DNA from: Chrysaora quinquecirrha
Taxonomy: Eukaryota > Cnidaria > Scyphozoa > Semaeostomeae > Pelagiidae
NCBI GenBank assembly: GCA_014526335.1
Contig: JACTAT010000156.1
Coordinates: 342,840 to 406,839 of the forward strand
DNA: 64,000 nt
Reading direction: 5' to 3'
A program made the position numbers and the translations under genes. Shown one piece after another: positions 19,925 to 30,544 of the stretch (position 1 is the first letter of the stretch; each line of letters begins with the position of its first letter). The notes below the pieces were generated by a model. It had not been told where the DNA came from, ran no database searches, and was given only the letters and a program-made list of their open reading frames with translations.

Positions 19925-22624
19925 CTAGTAGTTGTTTGGGTTATTCTTCCTGGGCTGTTTTCTTGGAAGACTTTCATCTGAAATAGTGTCCCATTTTTTG
20001 GCTTGCTTCCCTAACATTTCCCTTGGTGCAATGGTTCTTTGCATATTTATTATCTGGTCATTATAACCAAACTCAACTGCTGATGGATTATCCGATCTTC
20101 GTCCATGGCTCCTTTGATAACCAAAATATTCTTCCACGACATCCTGCATAAATCTTTCAGTGAGGACATATTTCAATCCACTGTTCAACAAAAACTGAAT
20201 CAACTTGACGATTGAAGGTACTGTAATTTTAAAACCTTCAAATGTTTGTTGAGAGATAAACATTTTTGACTTGTCTTCTTTTGAAAATTCGCCTGCTCTT
20301 CTTTCAATGCTGGCATGCCAATCTTCAAAGTATCGAGGAAAACATCAGTCATCCAACTTAATCGAGAATCATTTGTAGACGTGTATGGTTTTATATTTGG
20401 ATTTCTTTTTCTTTGAAATTCTGTGGTAGATCTCACATTGCACATGTCAAAAAAGTCATTCATATTTTGGCAGAGCTTGGCGGTTTCATTTGCCTCCCCA
20501 CTTGGAAAAAAATGCTGCAGAGCAAGAGACATAGATTTGCTAAGAACCTGGACAGCATATGAAACTCTCATTTTGCCAAATGGAGTTACGTTTATATGAT
20601 CTGGCCCAATTTTCAGCAAACGATGCAGACCACATTCCATATCTTTGGCATAAGCTCCAGATATATGGCTCCACAAAAGTGTTTTACCATCATTCCACAT
20701 TAGTCTCTTCGAATTCTCGGAATAGCCAGATGATAGCAAACAGTTTCTTGTCGTCTTTATAAGATGTGGTACATCTGATACGAAATATATTTTTCTTGAT
20801 GGCGCAGCCAAGTTAGTGGTATAATGTACTGTGGCTGGTTGACTTTCTGTATTTACCATATCTTCTTCTGCTTGCAAAAATTTGTGCATTTTAAAAAATT
20901 TTCTGTTCTGTGAAGCCCCGTCACTTACAGTAAAGATGACCTTTAGATTCAACTGCAACTCCAAAATGAAGACAGCATCCCAAAACAATGGCCATAATTG
21001 AAAAGATGTTACTCCAGAAGAACCAGTAAGGTAATAGCTCAGCACTGTCTTCAAGGAGGAGCAAACACACGCACCAGGAACACAAGAACATGTGTAGCAA
21101 ATTGACCTTGATCTTCAAACGAAACAAAGTCAACCAATGGGTCACCGAGATCAACATATCCCACAAGATCTCCTGATGTTTTATTAAAACAAGGCCACTG
21201 GATATCTTCATTTCATCAAAAATGATACCAACAAATCTTTCCATGTCTGGTATTTTCAATGCATCCCTCCGCAACCTCTCAATATTTCCGGTACTAATAC
21301 CAGGTCTTGGAGTGAATGCATGTTTGTAATTACGTAGGCAGCGCTGGCTTGGTAAAATCAAAACCTCTGAAAGCTCATCATAAGCACTGGAGCTCTTAGC
21401 TTGGATTGACAAACAAAATCTTATAAATTGTGGATGATATCTTCTACCTTTAGATGGCATTGCACACAGCTTTTGCTGTTGCTCCCAAATTAACTTCATG
21501 TGGGGTGAAATTTGAAGAGGTGACTGCTCAAAAATTTTTGTTATGTCTCCTTGAATCTCATCACTAAGGTTACAGCCTTGTTCATCAATCTCCTTTTTCA
21601 ATTTATCTATCTTTTGTTGAAGCTGCATACACTGGAGGCGTCCATGTTGAACAGATGCAACTAACTTTTCTTTACTGCAAGACGAAAGTGGTGCATTTTT
21701 TTTGGCTGGTTCTGCCTTTTTCTTTGAACTTGCAGCAATTTGTTTATATCTATGTGTAGCCAATGACTTGCATGGATTGCAACAATTTTCATCATCTTTA
21801 AAAAGTATGACCAAACAATCTTTGCTTCTTAATGTAGTTTTAGAAGAGAACGGAGGTCCATCTGTGTCAAGAATTGGCTTGAATGGTATACAATGGCTTA
21901 TTGTGTTAACACTTGCTAGTTCAGTTGAAATACCCTTGCAGACCAATGAACTGTTTATTTTGAAATGATAACTTTGATGGTATTTTCTCCTATATCTGGC
22001 AAACTCTTACTTGGTAAACGCCAACCATAATAAAAACATGTCATTGACAAATCTTTGAAAACACTTAAAGAAAACTTTGGAATCGGTGACCATGAATCAT
22101 GTAAAAGTAAATCCACTTTGTTTTCAAGAAATTCTATTTTCCATGGGTCCAGTATCGTCTTTTAACTCCTTGCAAAATGATGAAAATGATAAATATCCAG
22201 TTTTGGATTCATAATTCCCAAACCTTCGATCTGGCACTCTCCTGGGTACTGGAAGCTCATCTTCTCCTTTATCAAACGATTTTTTTGGCAAGTTTTTGCA
22301 AGGAACTGAACCAAGTCGAAGAGTCTTTCTTTTAGTAAATTGGTCTATGTCTTCGGGATCGAAATGCAATTCACACAGGTAAAATGAGTTATTGTCAAAT
22401 TGTCTACTAAGGTCAGCATCCTTCACCCGCGTTCGACATACAATTTTTATCCATTCTTCTCTGGCTTTCAATTTTTTTGCCTTGGTTTCATCGCTGTCAT
22501 TTTTCCCCACTGTTGGTATTTTAAAGAAAGATACTTTAACTACATCGCAATCTGCCCTTTGGTTTCTCTTGTTTGTGCCTCTGTTATTAAAACAGTTAAA
22601 AAACCCACAATTTTCACCCGGCAT
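19925..22624 (-). pseudogene. THAP-domain P-element-type transposase (several frameshifts)
   Basis: Starts at the ATG at 22624 (MPGENCGFFNC). The N-terminus is a THAP zinc finger: CGFFNC, the conserved Trp of EEWIKI, FYLCELHF and a Pro-containing end (C2CH). A coiled segment follows (LQCMQLQQKIDKLKKEIDEQ). The RNase H-like core has the first Asp in IIFDEMK (about 21.21 kb), the second in VSDGASQNR (about 20.92 kb) and the Glu in QDVVEEYFGYQR (about 20.13 kb), matching the P-element/THAP9 order. The frame is broken near 22.14, 21.95, 21.2, 21.06 and 20.25 kb. Such enzymes cut and paste their own element by binding its ends; this copy cannot make a full protein unless the breaks are sequencing errors. 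Confidence 0.8.
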
Positions 22625-22677
22625 AACAACCGAACCTTCCTTCTTCTTCGCCACTCCAAATTTAGGCCCGAAATCTT

Positions 22678-22778
22678 GATGCAGGTTCCTCGTCACGTGA
22701 CCGTTAGAAAACGAGAACAATAAGTTCCTGTGTTTTAAAACAATAGGATTCCTAACCAGTCTCTTTCTAGTTACTATG
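22678..22778. repeat. P-like transposon right end: TIR plus subterminal inverted repeat
   Basis: The subterminal 25-bp repeat at 22678-22702 is the exact reverse complement of 18013-18037. The 30-bp TIR is at 22749-22778. The transposase ATG (22624) lies 54 bp inside the subterminal repeat. Confidence 0.8.
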
Positions 22779-22784
22779 GTTTGT

Positions 22785-22935
22785 AATGGCACTCTTAAGT
22801 CGATTTCTATTGTTACACGTTTTCCATTGTTCAAGCGTTGGTTAGTTTGTAGGTTGGTGAGTGAGTGAGTGAGTGAGTGAGTGAGTGACATCCACCCCAC
22901 ACCAATATGTTCGAAATTCTTCGAATATAAAAATG
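22785..22935. repeat. Dispersed 140-bp repeat, copy 1 (with GAGT microsatellite)
   Basis: AATGGCACTCTTAAGTCGAT, then TTACACGTTTTCCATTGTTC, a (GTGA)n tract and CACACCAATATGTTCGAA. The same order occurs at 34206-34345. Origin unknown. Confidence 0.7.
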
Positions 22936-22954
22936 AAAAATTTTGTTAGTTAGT

Positions 22955-22995
22955 CACACTCTAATGAAAGCATAAGCTAGAAAGGCCTCAGTGTG
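22955..22995 (+). ncRNA. Hammerhead ribozyme-like motif of Penelope element (core mutated)
   Basis: Order of parts: stem I strand CACACT, core CTAATGA (canonical CTGANGA with G5 changed to A), stem II AGC-ATAA-GCT, core GAAA, then AGGCCT palindrome and C, then stem I strand AGTGTG. The fold matches the short-stem-III hammerheads known from Penelope-like elements, but the G5 change should abolish cleavage. It sits in a plus-oriented fragment of a Penelope terminal repeat. Confidence 0.6.
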
Positions 22996-23093
22996 CTGAA
23001 TTAAATCGTGTTTTTTGTCTGTATTCTCTTTTTAGCATCCGACTTAAATAGTATCTAATTAATCGTTATTTACCGTATCAAATATATATAGTC

Positions 23094-25066
23094 GGATGCA
23101 AAAGATAAAACAGACAAAGAATCGCTTTACTTATTATTTCTTATTTCTTAAAAGCACACTAAGGTCTTTCAAGCAAAGCTATCTTCAGAGTGTGACTAAC
23201 TAACTAAGTTCACGAATTTAATGTAGAATTTTTAACAATAGGATTAAGGTATTACGAAATAAATATGACGTCAATTGAGAATTGCGTGTCCTGATCTGAA
23301 CAGTTTTTCCTCATAACTCGTGAGTAATTTAGGTGATTTTAATTCCATAAAAGCATAGACTTTAAAATAGGGTTCTCTGAAATTCTTGTTCTTTTTTCCA
23401 CATTCAAAAACATGTTTTGGAAAAATGCAGGATGATACCCCAGATCTAGATTCAGAAATATGACAATTCAAATTCATTCGTAGACGAAAATTTGTTGTTT
23501 GTCCAATATAATTTGTTTGTCCATTGCAGAGGTTGCATGATAAAAAATATACGACGTTTTTACTTTGACATGTTATGCTTGATCTAATTTCCCAGACTAC
23601 ATTATTTGCTGTTGTGAACGAACTGACCGGTTGGAGGTAATATTGGCATAGTTTGCATCGTTTGTTTTTGCAGTGTGAAATACCAGGCGGTTGTATGACT
23701 CTGTTTTCCGGAGATGAAGTGAATTTTGCGTGAGTTAAGAGCGAAGATAGATTTGGCGGTTGTTTAAATGCTAGGACATGTTTTGCTTCTTGAAATTTGC
23801 GTTTTGTTTTTGAGAACGAAGATTATTTAACAACGAATTAGATACAAAAACGATGATTCTCTTTGCAAGATTTAAAGGAATATTTTGTTTAATATGCGTT
23901 GGGTGTGCGCTATTATAATCCAGATATTTGTGCGGATTTGTTTCCTTGTAATATATGTCTGTGCTAACATTGAAACCAATTTCCAATATAACTTTGATGT
24001 CCAAAAAATTCAAACTGTAATTGTTTTCACCAGTTTCTCTTTCACCTGTTTCCATAGTAAATTTTATATTACAATCCATTTCATTAAGAGCTGTTTTCAA
24101 AAGTAGCGGACTAATGTTTTTTGGTAATGGAATGAAGCAGTCGTCCATGTATCTGAAAAATTATTTTCTAGGTATTCGCAGGTATCTTGGTTGAAATACT
24201 TTTTCAAAATAGTTCCAAAAAGAATAGTTTCTTCTAAAAAACCAATAGTTAAACATGCGTATGCTGGAGCAAATTTAGTTCCCATGGCTGTTCCCTTAAT
24301 CTGGTGAAAAAGTGTATTATCAAAGAAGAAATTATTGTTTTCGAGGATGAATTTAGCAGATTCGATGATAAAATTGTTTGAAAATCGAACATTGATTAAA
24401 TTTCTGCGTTTTTCTATCCAATATTTAAGTGCTTTGAGCCCGAGTTCATGTGGAATACTTGTGTAAAGACTAGTGATGTCATAGGAACAAAGGGTAACAG
24501 GTTGTTTGAATTCTTTAGGTAATTTTCCAAGAAAATCCCAATCATCTTTGATATATGTTTTTAATCCTATAACTAATGGTTTTAAAATGCTATCCAGAAA
24601 TTCACTTAGTCGTTGAGTGGGTGAGGCTGCACCTGCAACAATTGGTCTTCCTTTTAAGTCTGAAGGTGGTGGCATTTCAATTAAGTCGTCATTGGATGAT
24701 GCAATTTTGGCTATAATATCTTTATTTTATGTATTTTTGGCAGAACGTAGAAGTTGCTTGTTTTCCAATCGAAATTTGTGAGGAAATCTTGTTCTTTCTT
24801 TGTGAGATTATCTTTGTGTCTTTGAATAAGTTTTTTCAGGTTTTGCATTACAACACTGTCCTGGGAATCGGGGACTTTTTCATCAGTATCAGAATGTAGA
24901 TGGCCTTGTAAAACTAGAGTGTCACGATAAAATGATTTGTCCATAATAACGAAGTTCCCACTTTTGTCAGATTTCTTTATAATAATATTTTCATTTGATG
25001 TTAACTCTTTAAGGGCGTCTCGTTCTTCCGAAGTTAAATTGTCATTACCAAACATTTTTTCTGGCT
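23094..25066 (-). mobile_element. Penelope-like element, tandem unit 1 (1,973 bp)
   Basis: A 5'-truncated Penelope copy on the minus strand that begins at MFGNDNLTSEERDALK and ends at the shared C-terminus HAILN. Reverse transcriptase parts present: RPIVAGAASPTQRL, SYDITSLYTSIP (motif A Asp), GTAMGTKFAPAYACL (motif B) and YMDDCF (motif C), then the zinc-linker and GIY-YIG domain. It differs from unit 2 by single-base losses in an A run (near 24.15 kb) and a T run (near 24.73 kb), which break the RT frame into three. A roughly 190-bp segment between FVSNS and LLNNL, present in the copy at 29.5 kb, is deleted. Confidence 0.85.
23155..23194 (-). ncRNA. Hammerhead ribozyme motif, Penelope unit 1
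   Basis: On the minus strand: CACACT, CTGAAGA, an AGC-TTT-GCT hairpin flanked by T, GAAA, GACCTT, AGTGTG. All core bases of the CTGANGA and GAAA boxes are present, and stem I (CACACT/AGTGTG) is perfect. Stem III is very short, as in dimer-active hammerheads of Penelope elements. It lies at the boundary between tandem units, where the terminal repeat of these elements is expected. Confidence 0.65.
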
Positions 25067-25127
25067 GGATGCAAAAGATAAAACAGACAACAAATCGCTT
25101 TACTTATTATTTCTTATTTCTTAAAAG

Positions 25128-25167
25128 CACACTAAGGTCTTTCAAGCAAAGCTATCTTCAGAGTGTG
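25128..25167 (-). ncRNA. Hammerhead ribozyme motif, Penelope unit 2
   Basis: Exact counterpart of the motif at 23155-23194, 1,973 bp away. Core boxes CTGAAGA and GAAA and stem I CACACT/AGTGTG are all present. Confidence 0.65.
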
Positions 25168-25741
25168 ACTAACTAACTAAGTTCACGAATTTAATGTAGA
25201 ATTTTGAACAATAGGATTAAGGTATTACGAAATAAATATGACGTCAATTGAGAATTGCGTGTCCTGATCTGAACAGTTTTTCCTCATAACTCGTGAGTAA
25301 TTTAGGTGATTTTAATTCCATAAAAGCATAGACTTTAAAATAGGGTTCTCTGAAATTCTTGTTCTTTTTTCCACATTCAAAAACATGTTTTGGAAAAATG
25401 CAGGATGATACCCCAGATCTAGATTCAGAAATATGACAATTCAAATTCATTCGTAGACGAAAATTTGTTGTTTGTCCAATATAATTTGTTTGTCCATTGC
25501 AGAGGTTGCATGATAAAAATATACGACGTTTTACTTTGACATGTTATGCTTGATCTAATTTCCCAGACTACATTATTTGCTGTTGTGAACGAACTGACCG
25601 GTTGGAGGTAATATTGGCATAGTTTGCATCGTTTGTTTTTGCAGTGTGAAATACCAGGCGGTTGTATGACTCTGTTTTCCGGAGATGAAGTGAATTTTGC
25701 GTGAGTTAAGAGCGAAGATAGATTTGGCGGTTGTTTAAATG

Positions 25742-27028
25742 CTAGGACATGTTTTGCTTCTTGAAATTTGCGTTTTGTTTTTGAGAACGAAGATTATTTA
25801 ACAACGAATTAGATACAAAAACGATGATTCTCTTTGCAAGATTTAAAGGAATATTTTGTTTAATATGCGTTGGGTGTGCGCTATTATAATCCAGATATTT
25901 GTGCGGATTTGTTTCCTTGTAATATATGTCTGTGCTAACATTGAAACCAATTTCCAATATAACTTTGATGTCCAAAAAATTCAAACTGTAATTGTTTTCA
26001 CCAGTTTCTCTTTCACCTGTTTCCATAGTAAATTTTATATTACAATCCATTTCATTAAGAGCTGTTTTCAAAAGTAGCGGACTAATGTTTTTTGGTAATG
26101 GAATGAAGCAGTCGTCCATGTATCTGAAAAAATTATTTTCTAGGTATTCGCAGGTATCTTGGTTGAAATACTTTTTCAAAATAGTTCCAAAAAGAATAGT
26201 TTCTTCTAAAAAACCAATAGTTAAACATGCGTATGCTGGAGCAAATTTAGTTCCCATGGCTGTTCCCTTAATCTGGTGAAAAAGTGTATTATCAAAGAAG
26301 AAATTATTGTTTTCGAGGATGAATTTAGCAGATTCGATGATAAAATTGTTTGAAAATCGAACATTGATTAAATTTCTGCGTTTTTCTATCCAATATTTAA
26401 GTGCTTTGAGCCCGAGTTCATGTGGAATACTTGTGTAAAGACTAGTGATGTCATAGGAACAAAGGGTAACAGGTTGTTTGAATTCTTTAGGTAATTTTCC
26501 AAGAAAATCCCAATCATCTTTGATATATGTTTTTAATCCTATAACTAATGGTTTTAAAATGCTATCCAGAAATTCACTTAGTCGTTGAGTGGGTGAGGCT
26601 GCACCTGCAACAATTGGTCTTCCTTTTAAGTCTGAAGGTGGTGGCATTTCAATTAAGTCGTCATTGGATGATGCAATTTTGGCTATAATATCTTTATTTT
26701 TATGTATTTTTGGCAGAACGTAGAAGTTGCTTGTTTTCCAATCGAAATTTGTGAGGAAATCTTGTTCTTTCTTTGTGAGATTATCTTTGTGTCTTTGAAT
26801 AAGTTTTTTCAGGTTTTGCATTACAACACTGTCCTGGGAATCGGGGACTTTTTCATCAGTATCAGAATGTAGATGGCCTTGTAAAACTAGAGTGTCACGA
26901 TAAAATGATTTGTCCATAATAACGAAGTTCCCACTTTTGTCAGATTTCTTTATAATAATATTTTCATTTGATGTTAACTCTTTAAGGGCGTCTCGTTCTT
27001 CCGAAGTTAAATTGTCATTACCAAACAT
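25742..27028 (-). CDS. Penelope-like reverse transcriptase (5'-truncated, 428 aa)
   Basis: The longest intact RT frame in the window. From MFGNDNL it runs through KSGNFVIMDKSFY (N-terminal RT region), FYVLPKIHK, RPIVAGAASPTQRL, LCSYDITSLYTSIPHELG (catalytic Asp), IKGTAMGTKFAPAYACL, RYMDDCFIPLP (two catalytic Asp), LNFLDIKV and IKQNIPLNLAKRI. The element's true N-terminus (preserved in part at 27.7-28.4 kb) is missing, and the frame ends early after a one-base loss, so the GIY-YIG endonuclease is not in frame. Penelope RTs are related to telomerase and copy element RNA into chromosomal DNA. Not expected to be active alone. Confidence 0.8.
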   Translation of the reverse strand: MFGNDNLTSEERDALKELTSNENIIIKKSDKSGNFVIMDKSFYRDTLVLQGHLHSDTDEKVPDSQDSVVMQNLKKLIQRHKDNLTKKEQDFLTNFDWKTSNFYVLPKIHKNKDIIAKIASSNDDLIEMPPPSDLKGRPIVAGAASPTQRLSEFLDSILKPLVIGLKTYIKDDWDFLGKLPKEFKQPVTLCSYDITSLYTSIPHELGLKALKYWIEKRRNLINVRFSNNFIIESAKFILENNNFFFDNTLFHQIKGTAMGTKFAPAYACLTIGFLEETILFGTILKKYFNQDTCEYLENNFFRYMDDCFIPLPKNISPLLLKTALNEMDCNIKFTMETGERETGENNYSLNFLDIKVILEIGFNVSTDIYYKETNPHKYLDYNSAHPTHIKQNIPLNLAKRIIVFVSNSLLNNLRSQKQNANFKKQNMS

Positions 27029-27039
27029 TTTTTCTGGCT

Positions 27040-27710
27040 GGATGCAAAAGATAAAACAGACAACAAATCGCTTTACTTATTATTTCTTATTTCTTAAAAG
27101 CACACTAAGGTCTTTCAAGCAAAGCTATCTTCAGAGTGTGACTAACTAACTAAGTTCACGAATTTAATGTAGAATTTTTAACAATAGGATTAAGGTATTA
27201 CGAAATAAATATGACGTCAATTGAGAATTGCGTGTCCTGATCTGAACAGTTTTTCCTCATAACTCGTGAGTAATTTAGGTGATTTTAATTCCATAAAAGC
27301 ATAGACTTTAAAATAGGGTTCTCTGAAATTCTTGTTCTTTTTTCCACATTCAAAAACATGTTTTGGAAAAATGCAGGATGATACCCCAGATCTAGATTCA
27401 GAAATATGACAATTCAAATTCATTCGTAGACGAAAATTTGTTGTTTGTCCAATATAATTTGTTTGTCCATTGCAGAGGTTGCATGATAAAAAATATACGA
27501 CGTTTTTACTTTGACATGTTATGCTTGATCTAATTTCCCAGACTACATTATTTGCTGTGGTGAACGAACTAACCGGTTGGAGGTAATATTGGCATAGTTT
27601 GCATCGTTTGTTTTTGCAGTGTGAAATACCAGGCGGTTGTATGACTCTGTTTTCCGGAAATGAAGTGAATTTTGCGTGTGTTAAGAGCGAAGATAGATTT
27701 GGTGGTTGTT
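27040..27710 (-). pseudogene. Penelope-like element, tandem unit 3 (3' end only): linker and GIY-YIG domain
   Basis: The minus-strand frame from about 27710 down to 27217 is open through the whole C-terminal module. It has the zinc-linker CKNKRCKLCQYYLQPV, the GIY region VVYFLSCNLCNG, the YIG region TNYIGQTTNFRLR (with the conserved Arg), CHISESRSG, HVFECGKKN and a final YEEKLFRSGHAILN. GIY-YIG endonucleases of Penelope elements nick the target for insertion. The homology stops abruptly at about 27710, where a plus-strand copy begins. Confidence 0.75.
27101..27140 (-). ncRNA. Hammerhead ribozyme motif, Penelope unit 3
   Basis: Same 40-nt motif as at 23155-23194 and 25128-25167, with intact CTGAAGA and GAAA boxes. 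Confidence 0.65.
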
Positions 27711-30490
27711 GAAAACTACCTGGGATAACAAAGCTGAAGAAGACGAAGCAAAAGTTACTTCTAAATGGGAGAGAAGGATCAATGAGCAACAATTAGCTTT
27801 CCAAAAAGATAAGTCTACTCAAGCTATTAAGACCACACCCATGCAGCCCCATGTTCCTGTCTCTGGAAATAATGAATCACAGCAGCAGAAGAAAGCCTCA
27901 GATTTAACACCAAAGGCAAGCTATTCTAACGTTTCTTCGACCAGACCTAGACAATCTTCACAGATACCACGACCCATACAGTCCACTCCAACGCCAGAAA
28001 GATTCAACGCACAACAGAGATCCACGCTGCAACAACAATAAAAAAACTTCAACAGCCAACTCCACCGGCCCCCTCCTCTAATGCCGCTAAACTGGTCAAC
28101 CTTTCCACATTCTCCTTGGCGCAACGGCATGTTTCCTTATCAACCAAAGGTCCAAAATACACACCTACAGTTTCAAAACCGAAATTTAATTTCAAAAGCG
28201 ATTTAAAAGATTTCACAAGAAAAGTTAAAATTCATGAACTGTTCTCAGATAAAGATACTAATGACATTTCAATCCACAGAACTAACTCTTACAAGCAAAT
28301 CTACACACAAAATCAAGAGATAAATAATATATGTAACTTCATTGAGCTGTTGCAGCCTGAAAAAATGTTTGGTAATGACAATTTAACTTCGGACGAACGA
28401 GACGCCCTTAAACAGTTAACATCAAATGAAAATATTATTATAAAGAAATCTGACAAAAGTGGGAACTTCGTTATTATGGACAAATCATTTTATCGTGACA
28501 CTATAATGAAAAAGTCCCCGATTCCCAGGACAGTGTTGTAATGCAAAACCTGAAAAAACTTATTCAAAGACACAAAGATAATCTCACAAAAAAAGAACAA
28601 GATTTCCTCACAAATTTCGATTGGAAAACAAGCAACTTCTACGTTCTGCCAAAAATAGATAAAAATAAAGATATTATAGCCAAAATTGCATCATCCAATG
28701 ACGACTTAATTCAAATGTCACCACCTTTAGACTTAAAAGGAAGACCAATTGTTGCAGGTGCAGCCTCACCCACTCAACGACTAAGTGAATTTCTGGATAG
28801 CATTTTAAAACCATTAGTTATAGGATTAAAAACATATATCAAAGATGATTGGGATTTTCTTGGAAAATTACCTAAAGAATTCAAACAACCCGTTACCCTT
28901 TGTTCCTATGACATCACTAGTCTTTACACAAGTATTCCACATGAACTCGGGCTCAAAGCACTTAAATATTGGATAGAAAAACACATAAATTTAATCAATG
29001 TTCGGTTTTCAAACAATTTTATCATCGAAATCTGCTAAATTCATCCTCGAAAACAATAATTTCTTATTTGATAATACACTTTTTCACCAGATTAAGGGAA
29101 CAGCCATGGGAACTAAATTTGCTCCAGCATACGCGTGTTTAACTATTGGTTTTTTAGAAGAAACTATTTTTTTTCGAACTATTTTAAAAAAGTATTTCAA
29201 CCAAATACCTGTGAGTACTAGAAAACAATTTTTTCAGATACATGAACGACTGCTTCATTCCATTACCAAAAAACATCAGTCCGCTACTTTTGAAAACAGC
29301 TCTTAATGAAATGGATTGTAATATAAATTTTACTATGGAAACAGGTGAAAGAGAAACTGGTGAAAACAATTACAGTTTGAATTTTTTGGACATCAAAGTT
29401 ATATTGGAAAATGGTTTAAATGTTAGCACAGACATATATTACAAGGAAACAAATCTGCACAAATATCTGGATTATAATAGCGCACACCCAACGCATATTA
29501 AACAAAATATTCCTTTTAATCTTGCAAAGAGAATCATCGTTTTTGTATCTAATTCAGATTTAGTTGAAATTCGCCTTCAAGAACTGGAAAATTGGTTGAT
29601 TAACTGCAAATATCCGAGAAATATTATAAAACAAGCATTCCACAGAGCAAAACTTCAAGGACCTGCACCATATAAAAACAAAATTCAAAAGCTTCCCTTG
29701 GTCACTACTTTTTATCCTAATCTTAAGTTCAATAATTTAATGAAAACTGATAATTCGCTGTTAAATAATCTTCGTTCTCAAGAAACAAAACGCAAATTTC
29801 AAGAAGCAAGACCTGTCCTAGCATTTAAACAACCACCAAATCTATCTTCGCTCTTAACACACGCAAAATTCACTTCATCTCCGGAAAACAGAGTCATACA
29901 ACCGTCTGGTATTTCACACTGCAAAAACAAATTATGCAAACTATGCCAATATTACCTCCAACCGGTTAGTTCGTTCACAACAGCAAAGAGTGTAGTCTGG
30001 GAAATTAGATCAAGCATAACATGTCAAAGTAAAAACGTCGTATATTTTTTATCATGCAACCTCTGCAATGGACAAACAAATTATATTAGACAAACAACAA
30101 ATTTTCGTCTACGAATGAATTGTCATATTTCTGAATCTAGATCTGGGGTATCATCCTGCATTTTTCCAAAACATGTTTTTCAAAGTGGACAAAAGAACAA
30201 GAATTTCAGAGAACCCTATTTTAAAATCTATGCTTTTATGGAATTAAAATCACCTAAATTACTCACGAGTTATGAGGAAAAACTGTTTAGATCAGGACAC
30301 GCAATTCTCAATTGACGTCATATTTATTTCGTAATATCTTAATCCTATTGTTAAAAATTCTACATTAAATTCGTGAACCTAGTTAGTTAGTCACACACTG
30401 AAGATAGCTTTGCTTGAAAGGCCTCAGTGTGCTTTTAAGAAATAAGAAATAATAAGTTTAGATAATAAAGAAAGCGATTCGTTGTCTGTT
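27711..30490 (+). pseudogene. Penelope-like element, most complete copy (frameshifted)
   Basis: Plus-strand copy joined head-to-head to unit 3. It is the only copy with upstream protein sequence: a Gln/Ser/Pro-rich region (about 27.72-28.04 kb), then HVSLSTKGPKYTPT and DLKDFTRKVKIHELF, the N-terminal region typical of Penelope ORFs. RT motifs follow (SYDITSLYTSIP at about 28.9 kb, GTAMGTKFAPAYACL at about 29.1 kb), with motif C decayed to IHERL or MNDCF depending on frame. The GIY-YIG part then runs to HAILN at 30315. Breaks are near 28.04, 28.51, 29.03 and 29.24 kb. It retains the roughly 190-bp RT-thumb segment (LVEIRLQELENWLINCKYP) missing from units 1 and 2. Confidence 0.8.
30392..30431 (+). 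ncRNA. Hammerhead ribozyme motif, Penelope plus-strand copy
   Basis: CACACA, CTGAAGA, T-AGC-TTT-GCT-T, GAAA, GGCCTC, AGTGTG. The A of GAAA plus GGCCT gives the palindrome AGGCCT, so stem III can form only between two molecules. Predicted cleavage is after C30425. One stem I pair is mismatched. Confidence 0.65.
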
Positions 30491-30544
30491 TTATCTTTTG
30501 CATCCGACTTTATAGTATCTTTTATAATTGTCTATATATATATA

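Larger units (their letters stand above)
17927..22778. mobile_element. P-like (THAP transposase) DNA transposon, 4.85 kb
   Basis: The ends are 30-bp perfect terminal inverted repeats starting CATAGTAACTAGAAAGAGAC (17927-17956 and 22749-22778). P elements have 31-bp ends starting CATGATG. Internal 25-bp perfect subterminal inverted repeats lie at 18013-18037 and 22678-22702. Two genes converge: a C2H2 zinc-finger gene on the plus strand from the left end, and a THAP-type transposase on the minus strand from the right end. No 8-bp target duplication is visible (GAGGCCGG left, GTTTGTAA right), so one flank may have recombined. Confidence 0.85.
25067..27039 (-). mobile_element. Penelope-like element, tandem unit 2 (1,973 bp)
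   Basis: Near-identical to unit 1 and in the same orientation. The junction joins truncated 5' sequence directly to the 3' tail of the next copy, starting GGATGCAAAAGATAAAAC. The spacing is exactly 1,973 bp between units 1, 2 and 3. The RT frame is intact here. The endonuclease part is broken by single-base losses in homopolymers near 25.51 and 25.53 kb, and by the one-base loss shared with unit 1 near 25.78 kb. Confidence 0.85.
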
